From: Actinobacteria bacterium RBG_16_64_13
Lineage (GTDB): Bacteria; Actinomycetota; Thermoleophilia; RBG-16-64-13
Assembly: GCA_001768675.1 (NCBI GenBank)
Contig: MELN01000017.1
Coordinates: 54,090-73,320 of the forward strand
Reading direction: 5' to 3'
DNA: 19,231 bases
Shown here: positions 14,447-19,231 of the stretch, in pieces
Layout of the letters: the number at the start of each line of letters is the position of its first letter
Numbering within the stretch: position 1 is the stretch's first letter
Notes under the pieces: model-generated
The model's database searches: none
What the model saw: only the letters and a program-made list of their open reading frames with translations
Told to the model about the DNA's origin: nothing
Made by a program: the position numbers and the translations under genes

Positions 14447-15193
14447 ATGGACAGACGCCTGCACAGAGATTCTGACTTCCGTTTGCGACGGACGGCCGTG
14501 CCGGGGGCACTCGTCGCCCTCCTCGCCCTCTTGGTCTTGGCCATCGTGGGCCTCACCGCGTGCGGCGGAGGAGGTGCCGGCGCGGACCCCCAGACGGTAC
14601 TCGCCGGGGCCTCGGTCAACATGAAGACGATCAAAGGATTCCACTTCGTCTACGAGGTGCACAAGCCGGCGGGGGCCGAGCCGGGCAGTGGGCTGGAGAT
14701 CGGCCGCATCACCGGTGACATCAATACCGACGGCAATATGCAGGCCACAGTCGATGTAACGCAGGGCGGCCTCCCGCTCTCGCTGGAATTCATCGCCGTG
14801 GGAGACACTCACTATATCCGCGATCCGCTCTCGCAGAAGTGGACTTCGATCCCTGCCGCGAAAAGTCCGGTGGGCACCCTCAATCTGAGCACCGGCACTA
14901 TCCGGATACTCGACCGCATAACCGAGACTTCGTATGAAGGACAGGAGAGCAAGGGTGGCGTCAAGTGCCATCACATCAGCGGCAAGGTTGCGGCCGAGGA
15001 AGTAAAAGCCATCGCCGGAATGGTCGATACCACCAACTTGTTCCCCACCGACATATGGGTAGGGGTCGGCGATGGCCTCGTCTACGAGGTCGACATCGAA
15101 GGACCGGCCACCCCTAACGAGGCCGAGGGGATCTGGCGCAGCATCGTGCTGTCAGAGCTTGACAAGTCCGTAGACATCCGGGCGCCACAGTAG
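14447..15193 (+). CDS. lprG: LprG/LppX-family lipoprotein
   Basis: This 248-residue protein is a lipoprotein of the LppX/LprAFG family, which in mycobacteria binds and carries lipids such as triacylglycerol across the cell wall. A basic N terminus (MDRRLHRDSDFRLRR) and a hydrophobic helix (about 17-36) end in the lipobox LTAC, making C39 the lipidated residue. The mature domain shows the family beta-sheet pattern: GFHFVYEVHKP near 64, VGDTHYIRDPLSQKWTSIP (118-136), a TxIRILDRIT helix, and the closing pattern FPTDIWVGVGDGLVYEVDIEGP followed by IVLSELDKSVDIRAP. The start follows from a promoter whose -10 lies 6 bases before the ATG; the size then matches LprG (about 236 residues). It ends 2 bases before the transporter gene. 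Confidence 0.82.
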   Translation: MDRRLHRDSDFRLRRTAVPGALVALLALLVLAIVGLTACGGGGAGADPQTVLAGASVNMKTIKGFHFVYEVHKPAGAEPGSGLEIGRITGDINTDGNMQATVDVTQGGLPLSLEFIAVGDTHYIRDPLSQKWTSIPAAKSPVGTLNLSTGTIRILDRITETSYEGQESKGGVKCHHISGKVAAEEVKAIAGMVDTTNLFPTDIWVGVGDGLVYEVDIEGPATPNEAEGIWRSIVLSELDKSVDIRAPQ

Positions 15194-15195
15194 TC

Positions 15196-16806
15196 GTGCG
15201 AGAACGAACGGCCGGCACGGAGGCCGTGATCCAGAGGGTCTCTCGGCGGGCGATTCTCGCCGTGGTCGCGTTGTGCGCAGCGGTCTTCGTCGCCGCTCTC
15301 GATCAGACCATGGTCCTCACGGTCATGCCTTCGATCATGCGCTCCTTCTACATCAGCGTGCGCGACCTCAACGACGCCGGCTGGATCATCACCGGCTACC
15401 TGCTGGGCTACACCATCGCGATGCCCCTCTTTGGCCGCCTGGCCGATGTGTGGGGACGGCGGCCCATGGCCATCGTCGCCCTGCTTCTGTTCCTGATAGG
15501 GAGCGCCTTCTGCGTCGTGCTGAGCCGGCTCGACCTCTTTGTGGCCGCGCGCGTGGTCCAAGCTGCGGGCGGAGGAGCGCTGGTCCCCATCGCGATGGCC
15601 GCCGCGGCCGACATGTTCCCGCCGGGGCGGCGGGCCCTGGTGCTCGGCATTGTCGGCGGCGCGGCCGAGGCCGGCGGAGTGCTCGGCCCCATCTATGGTG
15701 CAGGTCTGACGGCCCTGTGGACCTGGCAGCTCATCTTCCTTGTCAACGTCCCGCTCTGCATCCTTCTCATGGCCGTGTGCTGGCGCCTTCTGCGCCCGGG
15801 GCTAGGCTACCGCGCCTCCACGCCTCCCGACGATGAACCCGCTCCCGCCGACCGCGGGAGTCGCTGGTGGCAAGGAGGACGGGTCGACTACGTCGGGGCC
15901 TGCCTCATGGCCCTCGCCTTGGCCGGCATCACCATCGGCCTGGGCACGGGAACCCAGACCATCGACGCCACCACGACGGCGACTTCGACCCCCGTCAAGT
16001 GGCCGTGGCTGGTCGTCAGTGCAGTCTCCTTCGTCGCCTTCGTCCTCTATGAGCGTAGACATCAGCGGCCGCTGGTGCGGCTGGACTTCTTCAAACGGCC
16101 GCCTTTCGCCGCGGCCAATGTGGCGCACTTTTTCGTCGGGGCGGCGTTGATCATCGGCATGGTCGAGATACCGCTGTACGCCTACACGCTCTTCGACATG
16201 ACGGAGATCGAGGGCGGGCTTTTGTTGATCCGCATGACCCTCACGATCCCGGTAGGCGCCGTGATCGGTGGATGGCTGGCCGATATCGTCGGCTACCGTA
16301 TCACCGGAGTGATGGGGTTCCTCGTGGCCGCTGGGGGCTACCTGCTGGTCAGCCGCTGGCCCCTCGACCCCGGGCAGGTCCAGATGACACGGGATCTTAT
16401 GATCAGCGGACTCGGGTTCGGTCTTGTCATCGGCCCTATCGGTGCCAGCGTGACTTCTTCGGCAGGGCCAAGGTGGATGGCCACAGGATCGGCCCTGGTG
16501 ACGGTCTCCCGCATGATCGGCATGGTGGTCGGGCTCTCCGCGTTGAGTTCCTGGGGAGTGCGCCGTTTCAACTCCCTCGCGGCGAACATCTCCACCCCCA
16601 TAGTGAGGCCCGAAGGCATCTCCGATGAGCAGTGGCAGGCCATGAAGGACACCGCGGCTGCGGCGACAAAGGCCGCGGCACACACCGTGTTCGGCGAGTT
16701 CTTCCTCATCGCCGCCATCGTCATGGCGGCGGCCGTCATCCCAGCCATGTTCTTCTACAAGCAGAAAGCCCGCGGAACCAGCCATATTCCCTTCCTGCCC
16801 CACTAA
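15196..16806 (+). CDS. P55-like 14-helix major facilitator transporter, LprG partner
   Basis: This 536-residue MFS protein has 14 predicted membrane helices. It resembles mycobacterial Rv1410c (P55), which works with LprG in triacylglycerol export and confers low-level drug resistance. Landmarks are FVAALDQTMV with D36 in helix 1, the segment ITGYLLGYTIAMPLFGRLAD leading into motif A (GRLADVWGRR, 80-89), and AAEAGGVLGPIYGAGL (156-171) with E159 in motif C. D36 and E159 align with residues reported as functional in Rv1410c. A hydrophilic loop (200-228) separates the halves, and a long extracellular segment (about 457-498) precedes the last helix. The GTG at 15196 starts 2 bases after the lipoprotein stop, with no separate promoter. 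A general DHA2-type drug exporter is the alternative; the adjacent lprG argues for the lipid pair. Confidence 0.85.
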   Translation: MRERTAGTEAVIQRVSRRAILAVVALCAAVFVAALDQTMVLTVMPSIMRSFYISVRDLNDAGWIITGYLLGYTIAMPLFGRLADVWGRRPMAIVALLLFLIGSAFCVVLSRLDLFVAARVVQAAGGGALVPIAMAAAADMFPPGRRALVLGIVGGAAEAGGVLGPIYGAGLTALWTWQLIFLVNVPLCILLMAVCWRLLRPGLGYRASTPPDDEPAPADRGSRWWQGGRVDYVGACLMALALAGITIGLGTGTQTIDATTTATSTPVKWPWLVVSAVSFVAFVLYERRHQRPLVRLDFFKRPPFAAANVAHFFVGAALIIGMVEIPLYAYTLFDMTEIEGGLLLIRMTLTIPVGAVIGGWLADIVGYRITGVMGFLVAAGGYLLVSRWPLDPGQVQMTRDLMISGLGFGLVIGPIGASVTSSAGPRWMATGSALVTVSRMIGMVVGLSALSSWGVRRFNSLAANISTPIVRPEGISDEQWQAMKDTAAAATKAAAHTVFGEFFLIAAIVMAAAVIPAMFFYKQKARGTSHIPFLPH

Positions 16807-16847
16807 CTGCCTAGCCCCGGCGGGTCCCCCCTGTCCGACGCCTTAGC

Positions 16848-16882
16848 TACAATAGACGTGGCTCTTGATACAGCGAGCGGAG
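16848..16882 (+). promoter_or_regulatory. -10 element and ribosome binding site of the YhaM-like gene
   Basis: TACAAT at 16848-16853 matches TATAAT at 5 of 6 positions and would start transcription near 16859-16860. GGAG at 16879-16882 lies 5 bases before a TTG codon at 16888. A GTG at 16858 lies within or just before the expected transcript start. No good -35 box is visible. Confidence 0.4.
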
Positions 16883-16887
16883 ACACC

Positions 16888-17946
16888 TTGAACGACGATC
16901 AACTCGATCTTGGAACGTCCTTTGGGACCCCCCGGCCCTCCGACCGGTCGGCCCGGATCTCGGTGTGCGACCTCGTGCCCGGCACCGTGATCGAGGGCGT
17001 CTACCTGCTTTCAAGCAAGGAGACAAGACATACCAAGGCGGGCAAGCCGTTCTTCAAGCTCAGGCTCAGCGACCGCACTGGCACCGTCGATTGCACGGTG
17101 TGGGAGGTCGAGACGATGGAGGCCGGTCTCGGCGCCGGTGATCTCGTGTCCATCGACGCCCGTGTCTCCGAGTACCAAGGGAAGCCGCAACTGGAGGCCT
17201 CGAGAGTAGTCCCCGCTCCCTCCAGCGCCGCCCAAGCTCGAGACTTCCTGCCCTCCACCTACCGCGATGTGGAGGAATTGAAGGGCTTCCTCCAGTTCCA
17301 CATCGGCTCAGTGCTCGACCGGGATTACGGCGCCCTTCTGCGGGGTTTCTTCGAGGACCCCGACTTCTTTGAGGCCTTCACCAACGCTCCGGCGGCCAAA
17401 CTCTACCACCACGCGTACTTGGGCGGCCTCATGGAACACACCGTCGGCGTAGCCGAGATGTGCGATTTCGTGGGTCAGCAGTACGGCCGCGTCGATCGCG
17501 ATCTTCTCCTCACCGCCGCCATTCTTCACGACGTCGGCAAGACCCGCGAACTCACGTTCGATACCACCATCGACTTCACCGACGCCGGACGCTTCCTTGG
17601 CCACGTCATCCAGGGAGTGACACTTGTGTCGGAGAAGGCCAAGGAGATGCAGTCATTCCCGGAGGCAAAGCTCCAACAGCTCCTGCATTGCATCGTCAGC
17701 CATCACGGCGAATTGGAGTGGGGATCGCCCAAACGCCCCAAGACCATCGAGGCTCTGATCCTTCACCACGTCGACAACCTCGACGCCAAGGTCAAGGGAT
17801 TCCTCGAGATAGTCGACGGGTCCCGGGACGCGTCCTGGACCGACTTGCGCAATCTCTTCCGCAGGCCGCTACACGTGCCTCGCGCCACCCACCAGGAGGA
17901 CGACTTCCTGCCGCCGGGCGAAGACGGACCCGGAGGATCCGGCTAG
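16888..17946 (+). CDS. YhaM-like 3'-5' exoribonuclease (OB-fold plus HD domain)
   Basis: This protein pairs an N-terminal OB-fold nucleic-acid-binding domain with a C-terminal metal-dependent HD hydrolase domain, as in Bacillus YhaM, a 3'-5' exoribonuclease that degrades RNA and single-stranded DNA in the cytoplasm. The OB domain spans about 25-110 (LVPGTVIEGVYLL, FFKLRLSDRTGTVDCTVW, GDLVSIDARVSEYQGKPQL). The HD domain runs about 170-315: HHAYLGGLMEHT, AAILHDVGKT with the HD pair at H214-D215, SHHGELEWGSPKRP and EALILHHVDNLDAK. A disordered acidic tail (HQEDDFLPPGEDGPGG) is extra. I prefer the TTG at 16888 (GGAG 5 bases upstream; 352 residues). A GTG at 16858 would add 10 residues and lies at the predicted transcript start. 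The stop shares CTAG with the convergent gene. Confidence 0.87.
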   Translation: MNDDQLDLGTSFGTPRPSDRSARISVCDLVPGTVIEGVYLLSSKETRHTKAGKPFFKLRLSDRTGTVDCTVWEVETMEAGLGAGDLVSIDARVSEYQGKPQLEASRVVPAPSSAAQARDFLPSTYRDVEELKGFLQFHIGSVLDRDYGALLRGFFEDPDFFEAFTNAPAAKLYHHAYLGGLMEHTVGVAEMCDFVGQQYGRVDRDLLLTAAILHDVGKTRELTFDTTIDFTDAGRFLGHVIQGVTLVSEKAKEMQSFPEAKLQQLLHCIVSHHGELEWGSPKRPKTIEALILHHVDNLDAKVKGFLEIVDGSRDASWTDLRNLFRRPLHVPRATHQEDDFLPPGEDGPGGSG

Positions 17947-19231
17947 TTCTCTTCCTCGCGAAGGCTGGTCTCGATGGTCTCGTTGACCTCGCTGTCGACA
18001 GCCGGGACCACTTTCTTCCTGTGCTCCGCGTCCTCGGTGTCGCGACCCAGCAACGACGACTCGCCAGTCATCATGGCGTCGAAAGCCTTGGCTTTCAGCC
18101 GGCTGCGGGTCACCTCTATGCGACTCCGCATGGAATCGTAGTCCACCGGCTCTTCTGGCTCGGCGTCCGCGTCCACGTCGAGGTCCACCACCGCGGGGGC
18201 AGGGGGCTCGATCAGTTCCGCGAGATCCTGCTCGAGATCCCGCTCGAGGTCTTGCGCAAGATCCTCGGGCACATTCGGCGCCGCGATCGCGGGTGAAACG
18301 GTCCAGTCGTCCTCGGGCGCTTCGGTCCCAGCGACGAAGGGCTGTTCGAGCTCGCGCCGGATGCGGCGGCGTGTCTCTTCGATCCGCGCCTTCAGATCGT
18401 CCACCGGTGCGGTGGCGGCTGCCGGCAGAGCCTCGGCCAGAGACGCCTCGGCGTGCAACACCTCGAGGACGGGCGCCTCTGCAACCTCCTCGACAACGGG
18501 CAATTCCACCACCGAGGTCTCATGATAGGTATCCTCGATCTCGACAAGCCCGGGCTCCTCAACCGTGGACTCGGACCACGCCGGGACGTGTCGTTCCCCT
18601 CGCTCGTCCATCGGGGAACGTTCGATCTCGGCAGCCGGCATGGGGGGGAACTCGTCCGGAACGACCTGCAGGAAGTTCTCGAGAGCCTCATCGGCCGCCG
18701 GTACTTCGGCGAGGGTCCAACCCGAACCCGGGAGCGGCTCCTCGAGGAAATCGCGCGTCAACACCAGCTCCGACTCTGCCTCGTCCGCCGTCGGGACGAC
18801 CGGCTCCTTCACCTCCACCGGTGCTTCTGTCCCGATGGAGACTGCACTCTCGACCTCCGGGAGGTCCACGGGGAGTTCCACTATGGGCGCCTCGGCGGAC
18901 GCTGCCGGTGCCGGCTCCCACTCCATGACGGGTGCGGCCTCGGGCTCAGACACGGGCGGCGCCTCCACCTCCGACGGCTCGACTACAGGAGCAGGCCATG
19001 ATACGGGTTCCCACTCGAACTCCGAGACCACCGGGGGCGCAGCCTCTTCCGGCGTCTCTACTACTGCGGGCTTGATGACCGCCCAAGGGGCTTCCTCCGC
19101 CACCGGGGCTTCATCTACAACCAATGTGGGGGCTTCGGTGACTTCAGCGGCCGGCACCTCAGCGGCGGACTCCCACCACGGCACCGGCTTGGGCTCGACC
19201 GGCGCTTCCACCACTGGCATCTCCACGACCG
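17943..19231 (-). CDS. Long Pro/Glu/Ala/Val-rich protein of unknown function, 5' end cut by window edge
   Basis: At least 427 residues are encoded and the frame remains open to the right edge; the in-frame GTG at 19226 is probably internal. The visible N-terminal 270 residues are low-complexity and acidic, with repeated PVVE, EAP and EWEP-like phrases, and look disordered. The C-terminal part holds two similar short helices, DLKARIEETRRRIRREL (about 18344-18402) and DSMRSRIEVTRSRLKAK (about 18077-18144), sharing RIExTRxR. Between them is a fourfold DLxx tetrapeptide repeat. The RIExTR pattern faintly recalls DUF3618-type proteins, but I cannot assign a family. No signal peptide is seen in the available part. 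Codon use fits a real gene, because the stop abuts the convergent gene at CTAG. The cell location is unknown. Confidence 0.7.
   Translation of the reverse strand, partial: VVEMPVVEAPVEPKPVPWWESAAEVPAAEVTEAPTLVVDEAPVAEEAPWAVIKPAVVETPEEAAPPVVSEFEWEPVSWPAPVVEPSEVEAPPVSEPEAAPVMEWEPAPAASAEAPIVELPVDLPEVESAVSIGTEAPVEVKEPVVPTADEAESELVLTRDFLEEPLPGSGWTLAEVPAADEALENFLQVVPDEFPPMPAAEIERSPMDERGERHVPAWSESTVEEPGLVEIEDTYHETSVVELPVVEEVAEAPVLEVLHAEASLAEALPAAATAPVDDLKARIEETRRRIRRELEQPFVAGTEAPEDDWTVSPAIAAPNVPEDLAQDLERDLEQDLAELIEPPAPAVVDLDVDADAEPEEPVDYDSMRSRIEVTRSRLKAKAFDAMMTGESSLLGRDTEDAEHRKKVVPAVDSEVNETIETSLREEEN
18216..18263 (-). repeat. Four tandem 12-base units encoding a DLxx tetrapeptide repeat
   Basis: Four consecutive 12-base units on the minus strand (18263-18252, 18251-18240, 18239-18228, 18227-18216) encode DLAQ, DLER, DLEQ and DLAE. 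The units differ at a few bases each, mostly in the third and fourth codons. The encoded stretch would form a strongly charged helix. Confidence 0.7.

Noticed and set aside
14304..14510. N-terminal extension of the 157-residue protein to 14510
   Set aside because: It runs across the divergent promoter of the lipoprotein gene and into that gene; a Shine-Dalgarno supports the ATG at 14303.
18290..19001. Plus-strand open frames opposite the Pro/Glu-rich gene
   Set aside because: Their Arg/Pro-rich translations mirror the biased codons of the minus-strand gene; there is no ribosome binding site or domain.

Overview
The window is GC-rich, densely coded, and looks chromosomal. It fits a high-GC Gram-positive, most likely an Actinomycetota lineage outside the well-studied aerobic groups. 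Three things point that way: an LprG/LppX-type lipoprotein paired with a P55-like 14-helix transporter, a membrane-anchored secreted protein resembling actinobacterial DUF6049 proteins, and several start codons sitting just downstream of -10-like hexamers with no Shine-Dalgarno. Ferredoxin-linked 2-oxoacid oxidoreductases and a lone AmmeMemoRadiSam-type radical SAM enzyme suggest an anaerobic or microaerophilic metabolism. No tRNA, rRNA, CRISPR array, insertion sequence or phage gene was recognised, and no gene-free stretch exceeds 300 bases.

Positions 1-4852 (minus strand) hold a 2-oxoacid:ferredoxin oxidoreductase operon, transcribed alpha2-beta2-gamma2-alpha1-beta1 and then a gene cut by the left edge, whose first 14 codons look like a second gamma subunit. 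It reads as a tandemly duplicated alpha-beta-gamma module. A type II citrate synthase (gltA, 4981-6264) is divergent from it, so the two sides share a control region and both feed the TCA cycle or its reverse.

Positions 6307-10085 (minus strand) carry an AmmeMemoRadiSam-type radical SAM enzyme, a small anti-sigma-factor-like GHKL protein lacking the usual ATP-site residues, and a 688-residue secreted, membrane-anchored protein with a GH57-like middle domain. Short palindromic spacers separate them. Positions 10302-12835 (plus strand) are a complete polar amino acid ABC importer (lipoprotein, permease, ATPase) with strong ribosome binding sites and a large UUCG-capped hairpin between the binding protein and the permease.

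Positions 12832-14303 (minus strand) contain two unrecognised small genes followed by a DedA-family membrane protein. Divergent from them, 14447-16806 (plus strand) is a two-gene operon matching the mycobacterial lprG-Rv1410c (P55) lipid-export pair. Then come a YhaM-like OB-fold/HD exoribonuclease (to 17946) and, convergent with it, a long Pro/Glu/Ala/Val-rich protein cut by the right edge. Two separate convergent gene pairs (12832-12835 and 17943-17946) end on one shared CTAG tetranucleotide.
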